A program made the translations under genes and the position numbers. From Paulinella micropora (taxonomy: Eukaryota; Cercozoa; Imbricatea; Euglyphida), in the NCBI GenBank assembly GCA_009731375.1, contig BJOX01000050.1:727607-754263 (forward strand): a stretch of 26,657 nt of DNA. Reading direction: 5' to 3'. Below, in pieces: positions 1 to 7,386 of the stretch. Each line of letters starts with the position of its first letter. The first letter of the stretch is position 1. Below the pieces are notes generated by a model, which worked only from the letters and a program-made list of their open reading frames with translations, did no database searches and was not told the origin of the DNA.

Positions 1-63
<63 letters not shown>

Positions 64-88
64 GTAGATAGGTAGATAGGTAGGTAGG

Positions 89-132
<44 letters not shown>

Positions 133-150
133 GAGTGAGTGAGTGAGTGA

Positions 151-212
<62 letters not shown>

Positions 213-332
213 GTGAGAGAGTGAGTGAGAGACAGACAGACAATCAAACAGACCGACAGACCGTCCGACTGACCGACCGACAGACCGACCGACAGACCGA
301 CCGACAAGAGACCGACCGGCCGACCGACAGAG
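1..332. repeat. Compound tetranucleotide/dinucleotide microsatellite
   Basis: Successive simple repeats with gradual unit changes: TAGA with TAGG interruptions (about 1-132), GAGT, GT, a long GA run (about 165-210), GAGT again, then GACA/GACC units (about 231-332). The order suggests stepwise mutation of one expanding tract. No coding potential. Confidence 0.97.
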
Positions 333-715
333 TGGTAGTTACTAAGTAGTAGTAGTCTTCCTACGCGATCACAGCCTCTCCTTTCTTTTTTTCACTTCTG
401 CGCTTTGAGCGCTTCGCCTTCTCTGTCTTTGTCTTCTCAACTAACTGTTAGATCATATTAATACAATATATTAATTCGGTGGACAGTACGGGCCGGCATA
501 TGTAATGCGTGTCGTTAGAGCCATTACGTGTGCCCGGCTTAATACGTTCCCGCTCTTTGCCTTGGCGCGTTCATTAAAGTTTAACTTGCAGACGATCTAC
601 TCAACTTAGATTTGACTCCGGTTTAGTACAGTAGTCTAACAGGTTATGAAGCTTTGAAGCGTGATAGTAAAGCCTGATAAACTTTATTCACTTATTTTAT
701 TTTTCAGCGTTTTTC
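333..715. other. Non-coding stretch, no gene recognised
   Basis: I see no convincing reading frame here. The stretch holds the large hairpin at 491-538. It also has two plus-strand pyrimidine tracts ending in AG (near 590 and 707) that resemble 3' splice sites. It does not match the leader upstream of the R1 gag, so I do not call it the R1 3' LTR. Confidence 0.5.
491..538. other. 16-17-bp imperfect hairpin
   Basis: The arm at 492-507 pairs with the arm at 522-538 around a loop of about 14 nt. The pairing is interrupted by one bulged base and two positions that would be G:U wobbles if the plus strand is transcribed. It lies about 180 bp before the four-hairpin array and could belong to the same structured transcript, which is inference only. 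Confidence 0.6.
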
Positions 716-856
716 GTGGTGTGTGGAAGGCTACCACAGGAAAAAAAAAACGAACTGGTGACGTGCGGAAGGCTGTCACCAAATCAGGTGAACTGTTGGA
801 ACGTGCGGAAGGATGCCAACAAGCACCTGGGGTGGAACGTGCGGAAGGCTGCCACC
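716..856 (+). repeat. Array of four hairpins with one conserved loop and differing, covarying stems
   Basis: Four units carry the loop GTGCGGAAGGCT or a close variant at 721-732, 763-774, 803-814 and 839-850. Each is closed by a different self-complementary stem: GTGGT/ACCAC, GGTGAC/GTCACC, GTTGG/CCAAC and GGTGG/CCACC. Units 3 and 4 also share an AA bulge followed by a C:G pair next to the loop. Loop-to-loop spacings are 42, 40 and 36 nt, so the reading frame is not kept between all units, although the plus strand is open from 661 to 903. That favours selection on structure rather than protein. I know no family with this loop. It could be a protein-binding RNA element, part of a structured ncRNA, or a hairpin-type mobile repeat. 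Confidence 0.75.
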
Positions 857-945
857 TAATTTTAATCGAACTGTTCACTAAGAACAAATACTTCCTAATC
901 TAGCTTCACTAGAAATAGTAAAAGCAAATTTGGTAGTCGAGGTTT

Positions 946-1140
946 NNNNNNNNNNNNNNNNNNNNNNNNNNNNNNNNNNNNNNNNNNNNNNNNNNNNNNN
1001 NNNNNNNNNNNNNNNNNNNNNNNNNNNNNNNNNNNNNNNNNNNNNNNNNNNNNNNNNNNNNNNNNNNNNNNNNNNNNNNNNNNNNNNNNNNNNNNNNNNN
1101 NNNNNNNNNNNNNNNNNNNNNNNNNNNNNNNNNNNNNNNN
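946..1140. other. Assembly gap (195 N)
   Basis: An unbroken run of N directly abutting a GAA tract. The gap most likely falls inside that microsatellite, so its true length is unknown. Confidence 1.
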
Positions 1141-1302
1141 AGAAGAAGAAGAAGAAGAAGAAGAAGAAGAAGAAGAAGAAGAAGAAGAAGAAGAAGAAGA
1201 AGAAGAAGAAGAAAGAGAATTACTTGATTTTGGGATTACTTTCCCCTTTTTGGGAGGCTCCTCTTCCTCCTCCTCTTCCTCCTCCTCTTCCTTGCCACCC
1301 TA
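1141..1302. repeat. GAA tract followed by a TCC/TTCC tract
   Basis: AGA units run from the gap edge to about 1213. A pyrimidine-rich TCC/TCT tract follows at about 1258-1296. The two have opposite strand asymmetry, so they could pair with each other. From 1303 to 1401 I see nothing beyond a short CA run near 1330. Confidence 0.95.
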
Positions 1303-1401
1303 CATGACATTCATTATGTAGACAGCAGCGCACACACACAACTAGCTATGAAAGAAAAAAAGGGCAGGAGAAGGAATATTTATGATGATAATTTAAGTAT
1401 G

Positions 1402-4400
1402 TTACCTTTGTATTCTTTGCCTTTTTGCTACCGCCCTTGCTTTTTTTGCTAAATACAGGGCGTTGGAGCAATTATAGAAGAAGAAGAAGAAGGAGAAGAA
1501 GAAGAAGAAGAAGAAGAAGAAGGAGAAGGAGAAGGAGAAGGAGAAGAAGAAGGAGAAGAAGGAGAAGAAGAAGAAGAAGAAGAAGAAGAAGAAGAAGAAG
1601 AAGAAGAAGAAGAAGAAGAAGGAGGAGGAGGAGGAGGAGGAGGAGAAGGAGGATTCCGCCCAGATCTTATTAGGGATTCCGCCCAACGATAATTCAAAAG
1701 GGACATCAAGCACTCCTCTTGGCAGTGTCTGAATGGTCCACGCAGTGTGATCCTTGTCTCTGGGAGTAATTGTATCATCCCATGTCTCGAGACTTTTTGC
1801 GTCTTTATATACTGGCAGATAATGTCTTGCCTTTGGATCCTCAACCGGGTCCATACTTCTCCAGAACTGGAGTATCGGTTGTACTATCTTTGCGGCTGAT
1901 GATATTTTGAGTGTCCGTGTGACACGCATCTGTCGTGGGACCGCCACGACCCGCATCAAGTATAAGTCTGAGAGAGTGTCATCAGCGACATGTTGTTCCG
2001 CTGGTCTCATCAGATAGAAAACATTTTTCACCCATGCGATGGTTGCTATCGCATCGCCTTCCTTCCATCGCTCATGGACAATCTCAACGTTGCCCGCGTT
2101 TGGGTCAGTGTCCGTCCCCTCCTCCTCCTGGTGGACGTCCTTTGATCTCATCGACCTCATCGCCTTCCTCGGTTGGTCGTTGATAAGATCATTCCGCGCT
2201 CTCCTTAGCTGCGCCTCTGTGATCTTCTCCTTCTTTCCGCTATGCTCTCGCGGAGACTTGGACTGAGTCCCCACCGCGCTTATGCGGTCAGTCTTCTCCT
2301 TGCTGTCCACCTCACTCTCCTCCTTCTCAGCTATCGGTGCCCGATAAGCATCGTCTTGGTCTATGCCAGCCTCCTTGTGGATGGGCGGCACCTCTTTGAA
2401 ATCATCCTTCATCCGTTTTAACGCCTCCTCAACGGATTCATCTTCCAGTAAGAAGGGATCATACTTAATCAGCCTTCTTACATTCACAATTTGCACCTTC
2501 CCTCTACCCCTGATCTTGTAATTCAGAGGTCCCGTCTGTTCCATAATCTGATAAGGTCCTTTCCAGTGAGTGAACAGCTTAGAGCTGACTCCCTTCGGGA
2601 CTTGAGGATGGTACAATAGTACAATATCCCCGACCTGGAACTTGATCTGATCCAAGTGCGCTTGTCGCACCCCTTCAGCATCAGTCTTTCGGCGCTCCGC
2701 CTCTCTATGCGCCCTGACTATTTGTTCCGCCTCCATCTTCACTCTAAGTCTCATCCCAAACAACTCATCCGCATCCGCCCAAGTGTCTTTTGGGTGAAGG
2801 AGCGAAGTCGGGATATCAGGCTCACGCCCATATACTAACTGATATGGCGAGATTGAGCTCTTCGAGCCTCCTAACGCCGTAGAGGGTAGACAGTTCATTG
2901 CAAACGCAAATGATGGTGCTGCCTCGACCCATGCTCTTTGATTCTCCTTCTTCGTGCAATACATCTTTAGCGAGGCTTTGAGGGGTCTGTGTACCCGCTC
3001 GATTTTCCCATTTGCTCGCGGGTTATAGGCAGTAACATATTGCCATTTCATCCCGTAATACTTAGATAGTTTGTCGATGACCTCGTTATTAAAGTCCGAG
3101 CCTCGATCAGAACATATCTTTCTTGGTACTCCGATCTGTGAGATGATCCTATCGATCAGCGCCTCGGCCGTCGTCTTGCCGGTAACGTCTTTGACAGGGA
3201 TGATCCACACATAGTTGGTGGCTCTGTCAATAGCCGTAAGGAGGTATTTGTAACCATCCTTCGATTCTGGGAAAGGTCCCACATGATCAATGTGTATAAA
3301 CTCAAACATCCCCGCATGAAGAGGAAATTCGCCAATCAGGCCGAAATTTGCCTTCAGTGGTGTTTTGTTTATCTTGCACGGGATGCATGCATCCACCGCC
3401 TGATCTATCTCCTCCTTCATCTTCTTCCACCAGAATCGCCTCGCTACGAACATATGAGTTCGTTGTCGACCCGGATGCGCCAAAAGTGGGCAATTGTGGG
3501 CTGCGACAAATATAAATCGTCTCAGACTCTCCGGTACCCAAAGGGTCCATTTGTCCGGCTGTGACGCATAGCGACCGTGAAGGCCCTTGTACCACAGTAG
3601 ACCATCTCTCCATCCCATCTCCTTCATCTGATCTTTGATCGCTTTCGTCATCCGTAGCTCATCCGGGTTCTGATATAACTGTATCAGTTCTTTAAACTCC
3701 GGATCTTGAGCCTGTTGTTGCCTCCATGCGGTAGGCGAGGCTATATGGATAGTACCATCTTCTAGCCGTACCCCGATTCTTTCCGGGTCATCGTCTAGGT
3801 CACTTCTCCGCTCTTGAGGAGGCTCCGCATAAACTTCCTGCGTCTCCTCTTCCTCTCTTATGTTCGCCTTCGCATTCTCATATACCTCATAGGACCACTC
3901 AGCGTCCTCCTGGGTATGTAGCTCACAACATATCCCGTGATCCGGGCCTTGTGGACTGTACCGTAGACCTGTGCGGTCATATCGGACTCCACTCGCCATC
4001 TCCATCGCCTCAATGTGGCTGACCTCATACACCTTGTCAGTGGACAAGTCTTCCATCTCCACCGTGGACACCAACGCCGATACTTCTGAGTTAAACTCTA
4101 GCCTAGAGAGGCTATCAGCGACCACATTTCGCTTTCCCGGTAGATGGACCATTGTAAAATCGAAACAAGACAAGAACGCTTGCCACCGCGCCAGCCGTCC
4201 CGTCTGTTCATGATTCATCAACCATAACAGGTTATGATGATCAGTTCTGACAGTAAATTGAGGTCCTCCCCACAAATACTCTCTGAGCCTCTTGAGGGCC
4301 CATACTACCGCCAACGCCTCTCTTTGCCTTGTGCAATAGTTTCTCTCCGCCGCACACAACTTCCTACTAATAAACATGATTGGGCGTAATTTCTTCTCCT

Positions 4401-7350
4401 CATCCTCTTGTTGTAATACAGCCCCAATCGCAAACTTAGATGCGTCTGTATCGACTACGAATTGTTTCGTAAAGTCGGGCATCGTTAACACCAGTCCTCC
4501 GTCTTTCGGGTCTTTGTAAATGAGATCTTTGAGCGCATGAAACGCTTGCAAAGCCTCTTCGTCCCACTTCTCAAAGTCTCCAAAATCTATCATTTTCTCC
4601 ACTTTAGCCCGTGTTGCACCCCAATCGGGTATAAACTGGCTATAGTATTGCGCCATCGCAAGGAATGAGTGCAATTCAGTGCGGTTCTTCGGTATCGGTC
4701 GATTCATAATCTCCTCCCTCTTCTCTTTGGATATCGAGACTCGATTATGGGAGATCTCGTACCCTAAGTATGTCACACTCGTCTTGGCAAGTTGACACTT
4801 CTTTAGATTGCACTTCAGGCCAAAAGCTCCGATGCGCCTGAATATATCGGACAAATGATCGATATGCTCCTCCATTGTGTTAGAGTATACGATAATGTCA
4901 TCGATATAGCAAAATGCATATTCTCCCGCCTTCTGTCCCCGCCTTCTCATAAAGCCACCGTCAGACAAATCATCGTACTGACTGCTCAACATCTTCTGCA
5001 TCGCCTTCTGGAAAAGTCCTGGGGCTTGCTTGAGGCCCATCGGAAGCACTTTCCATTGGTATATTTCCATACCCACCACAAACGCCGTCAGCCATCTGGA
5101 CTTTTCCTCCAGTGGTATCTGCCAGAAGCCATTCTTAAGGTCAATGACCGAATAGAATTTTGCATTCCGCAGTACTCTCCTTCCTTCTTCTAATGTCGGG
5201 AGAGGATTTCTCTCTTCCTCCAGCACCTTGTTAACACGAGCATAGTTAACTGTCAGGCGCCATTCTCCTCCTGGCTTCGGCACTATTCTCGGTTGTGAGA
5301 CTATTGGAGATGTTGATCTCTCAATAAAGTCCTCATTGAGCAGCTGTCTTGCTAGCTCCTCCGCTATCTTCGCCTCATGTATACTCAAATTCGCCCTTCG
5401 TGGTGCCGGTGACGGCTCCGCACCCGGTATTTTGTAAATAACCGCAGTGAAATCTTCAGGCTTGACACCACCTGCATGTGGAGGGTCAAAAATTTCCTTG
5501 TTCGCCTCTAATTTGGCTTTTAAAAGCTCCTTCTCCTTCTCCGTGCCTACTCCTTCTTCCAATATTTTCCGCGCCGCCTCTTGAAAATCTTCATCAGACA
5601 TCTGCTTATGTTGCTTGAGGGGTTCTCTGTCCTCCTCCAAGCCTAAGTCCTCTTCCGAGACATCATCTAGGCCCGTCTTTTCATACGTGACCGTGTCCGG
5701 CTCATCATCTTTACCGAGCTCCACCAGCATGTCAATGAGTCTCGCGTATTGCAAAGGAGCTTTACGGGTGTAAAAACCATCAAAGCATGTGAATGCTTGC
5801 GGTATCAATTTCAACTTGTCGAGGTCTCTGAGCTTCCGCTTGTATGCACTGCTCTGCTCACGAGTTCCCATACGACAAGCCACCACTAGCTGTTGCTTGC
5901 GAGAGGGTACCGGTATAGGATGATCAATAAGCCGGTCCCTTATTTCCTGCGCCCATATCGCCTTCTCATTATATGGCAGGATAATAGTATACGGCTTATT
6001 ATTTTCGAATAAAGTCCGTAAGCATTTCTTCACTTCAGACAGTGAACGCGGCCACGTGGGCTCGTCACCCCAGAAATCAGTAATAAAACTTTTAATAGTT
6101 TCTGGTGGAGTATCCGGGATTCGCCCCGTTCTCCTTGGTACAAACGCCTCCCTTTTTTCTTCTCCTACTTTCGCATGGAAACAGTATCCGTTAGTAATAT
6201 GGACATCTGTTCCTACTCCTTCCGCGAATCTCGCCAACGACGGGCTTCTTTGTGCGACACATATAATCTCCTCCTTTCGCTTCTCGATTAAGTCATCAAT
6301 AGACTTTTTGTCCCAATGGCATGTCGGAACTGTGACAGTGCACACTTGGGATTCCCAATTGTCGGTCCAGGACAGTTCATCCGGTCTTACGACATGGGGG
6401 TGAACGTACACCTCAAGTGCCTCATGTGCGATGGCCATCTTTTTGTGATCCGTCGCTAGACTCAGCTCATAAGCCTCATAAGAGTCAGTAGCGTTGAAGG
6501 GATCAATATCGTTCTCTTCTCCTCTTTTTACTCCATATATCACTCGCCGTGCGGCGCAATCAATCACAGCCCCCATCGTAGCCAATTGGTCATACGATAG
6601 TAATATTGACCCGTGGTAACCGGGGACGACATAGAGGTCCATACGGTATACTCGTGCGGATTTCAAGTTAAAGGTCAGTGTGATGATTCCCGTGATGACC
6701 GTCCGGCTACCCACTCCCTTCAGAGTGCCAGTCAAATTTTTCATATTTCCGTCCACCCAGTCCCGGTATCGATTTAAAAACTTCCGGCCGACAATATTAA
6801 TATTCGCCATCGTATCATTACCAACTTTTAATATTGTCTTCAATGTTTCACAATAAAGTTCCGTATAACACAGAGCATCGGGCCTGTGTATATTGGCTGC
6901 GAGAACAAGAACTTTACGTTCCAAATTTTGGAGTCTTGTCTCTAAGTTTTTCAACTCCTCCTTCTTCTCCTCCTGCTTCACCTCATTAACATTTTTATTA
7001 TTCTGCGGTACTGGTGCGTTTACTATTTGAGCGACATTGTCTTGTGGTACTTGAGTACACACATTGTCTTTTTGCTCGCCACCCGCCGCGACCGTAGACA
7101 TTGAGTCTGTTCGTGGTTGTTTGCTTGGCCGAGGCGATACGTCTGCCATTGGCCTCCTCGCCTCCATCGCAAGTCTCGCCTTCCTATTTGCATCAGTTAT
7201 CATTGGTAACCGTGCTGTATGAACGGGTATGAGACTACCTTGGGGCTGCAGTCTCTGTGTACCCACATCTTTGTTTTCACATAGAGGAAGCGTTGGCCCA
7301 GTCTGCACAACAGCATTAGAAAGCACTGTGACTTTAGGGTTAAACTTCAC
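1402..7350 (-). CDS. pol: R1 Pol polyprotein: protease, reverse transcriptase, RNase H, integrase
   Basis: Residues are counted from 7350, but the frame is open back to the gag stop at 7384 and the codon at 7350 is GTG, so it is probably not an independent start. An aspartic-protease-like fold at about 175-275 has Asp-Thr-Met where Asp-Thr/Ser-Gly is usual, and a distal ILLSYD segment. Reverse transcriptase spans about 660-870 with YIDD at 815-818. RNase H spans about 955-1085 with D969, E1011 and D1037. Integrase has a zinc module H1285, H1292, C1322, C1325, then D1355, D1415 and E1451 (D-x59-D-x35-E). A GPY module lies near 1598-1600. About 250 further residues have no domain I recognise. 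From about residue 1901 the frame runs through a GAA/GGA microsatellite read as Ser/Phe, so the natural C-terminus is probably near 1680. The product would copy the RNA and insert the cDNA. Confidence 0.94.
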   Translation of the reverse strand: MKFNPKVTVLSNAVVQTGPTLPLCENKDVGTQRLQPQGSLIPVHTARLPMITDANRKARLAMEARRPMADVSPRPSKQPRTDSMSTVAAGGEQKDNVCTQVPQDNVAQIVNAPVPQNNKNVNEVKQEEKKEELKNLETRLQNLERKVLVLAANIHRPDALCYTELYCETLKTILKVGNDTMANINIVGRKFLNRYRDWVDGNMKNLTGTLKGVGSRTVITGIITLTFNLKSARVYRMDLYVVPGYHGSILLSYDQLATMGAVIDCAARRVIYGVKRGEENDIDPFNATDSYEAYELSLATDHKKMAIAHEALEVYVHPHVVRPDELSWTDNWESQVCTVTVPTCHWDKKSIDDLIEKRKEEIICVAQRSPSLARFAEGVGTDVHITNGYCFHAKVGEEKREAFVPRRTGRIPDTPPETIKSFITDFWGDEPTWPRSLSEVKKCLRTLFENNKPYTIILPYNEKAIWAQEIRDRLIDHPIPVPSRKQQLVVACRMGTREQSSAYKRKLRDLDKLKLIPQAFTCFDGFYTRKAPLQYARLIDMLVELGKDDEPDTVTYEKTGLDDVSEEDLGLEEDREPLKQHKQMSDEDFQEAARKILEEGVGTEKEKELLKAKLEANKEIFDPPHAGGVKPEDFTAVIYKIPGAEPSPAPRRANLSIHEAKIAEELARQLLNEDFIERSTSPIVSQPRIVPKPGGEWRLTVNYARVNKVLEEERNPLPTLEEGRRVLRNAKFYSVIDLKNGFWQIPLEEKSRWLTAFVVGMEIYQWKVLPMGLKQAPGLFQKAMQKMLSSQYDDLSDGGFMRRRGQKAGEYAFCYIDDIIVYSNTMEEHIDHLSDIFRRIGAFGLKCNLKKCQLAKTSVTYLGYEISHNRVSISKEKREEIMNRPIPKNRTELHSFLAMAQYYSQFIPDWGATRAKVEKMIDFGDFEKWDEEALQAFHALKDLIYKDPKDGGLVLTMPDFTKQFVVDTDASKFAIGAVLQQEDEEKKLRPIMFISRKLCAAERNYCTRQREALAVVWALKRLREYLWGGPQFTVRTDHHNLLWLMNHEQTGRLARWQAFLSCFDFTMVHLPGKRNVVADSLSRLEFNSEVSALVSTVEMEDLSTDKVYEVSHIEAMEMASGVRYDRTGLRYSPQGPDHGICCELHTQEDAEWSYEVYENAKANIREEEETQEVYAEPPQERRSDLDDDPERIGVRLEDGTIHIASPTAWRQQQAQDPEFKELIQLYQNPDELRMTKAIKDQMKEMGWRDGLLWYKGLHGRYASQPDKWTLWVPESLRRFIFVAAHNCPLLAHPGRQRTHMFVARRFWWKKMKEEIDQAVDACIPCKINKTPLKANFGLIGEFPLHAGMFEFIHIDHVGPFPESKDGYKYLLTAIDRATNYVWIIPVKDVTGKTTAEALIDRIISQIGVPRKICSDRGSDFNNEVIDKLSKYYGMKWQYVTAYNPRANGKIERVHRPLKASLKMYCTKKENQRAWVEAAPSFAFAMNCLPSTALGGSKSSISPYQLVYGREPDIPTSLLHPKDTWADADELFGMRLRVKMEAEQIVRAHREAERRKTDAEGVRQAHLDQIKFQVGDIVLLYHPQVPKGVSSKLFTHWKGPYQIMEQTGPLNYKIRGRGKVQIVNVRRLIKYDPFLLEDESVEEALKRMKDDFKEVPPIHKEAGIDQDDAYRAPIAEKEESEVDSKEKTDRISAVGTQSKSPREHSGKKEKITEAQLRRARNDLINDQPRKAMRSMRSKDVHQEEEGTDTDPNAGNVEIVHERWKEGDAIATIAWVKNVFYLMRPAEQHVADDTLSDLYLMRVVAVPRQMRVTRTLKISSAAKIVQPILQFWRSMDPVEDPKARHYLPVYKDAKSLETWDDTITPRDKDHTAWTIQTLPRGVLDVPFELSLGGIPNKIWAESSFSSSSSSSSFFFFFFFFFFFFFFFFFFFSFFSFFFSFSFSFSFFFFFFFFFSFFFFFYNCSNALYLAKKARAVAKRQRIQR
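1474..1651. repeat. GAA/GGA tract overlapping the 3' end of R1 pol
   Basis: About 178 bp of almost pure purine on the plus strand, ending in GGA units. On the minus strand it is TTC/TCC and is read in the pol frame as Ser/Phe. A 12-bp direct repeat, GGATTCCGCCCA, lies at its edge (1651-1662 and 1674-1685). Confidence 0.97.
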
Positions 7351-7383
7351 AGTCTTCTCCTTCCTCTCTTCTTCCCCCTCCAG

Positions 7384-7386
7384 TCA
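7384..7386 (-). promoter_or_regulatory. In-frame UGA between gag and pol, candidate readthrough stop
   Basis: The first base of the gag ATG (10056) and the pol frame (7350) are congruent modulo 3, so gag and pol share one frame with only this TGA between them. The context GAA-TGA-CTG places C directly after the stop, then purine-rich sequence. Readthrough of a gag stop is established for gammaretroviruses (there UAG), and UGA followed by CU is a known leaky context in some plus-strand viruses. An ATG overlapping the stop leads to a short frame that ends after 16 codons, so reinitiation there would not give Pol. Confidence 0.7.

Noticed and set aside
716-856. Hammerhead-type ribozyme or CRISPR-like array
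   Set aside because: No CUGAUGA/GAAA core is present. The repeats are too short, with varying stems and no spacers of uniform size.
661-903. 80-residue plus-strand frame over the hairpin array
   Set aside because: Repeat units shift frame between units 2 and 3, and the conserved part is the loop DNA, not a peptide.
333-945. R1 3' LTR
   Set aside because: No similarity to the DNA upstream of the R1 gag, and the gap and GAA tracts separate it from pol.
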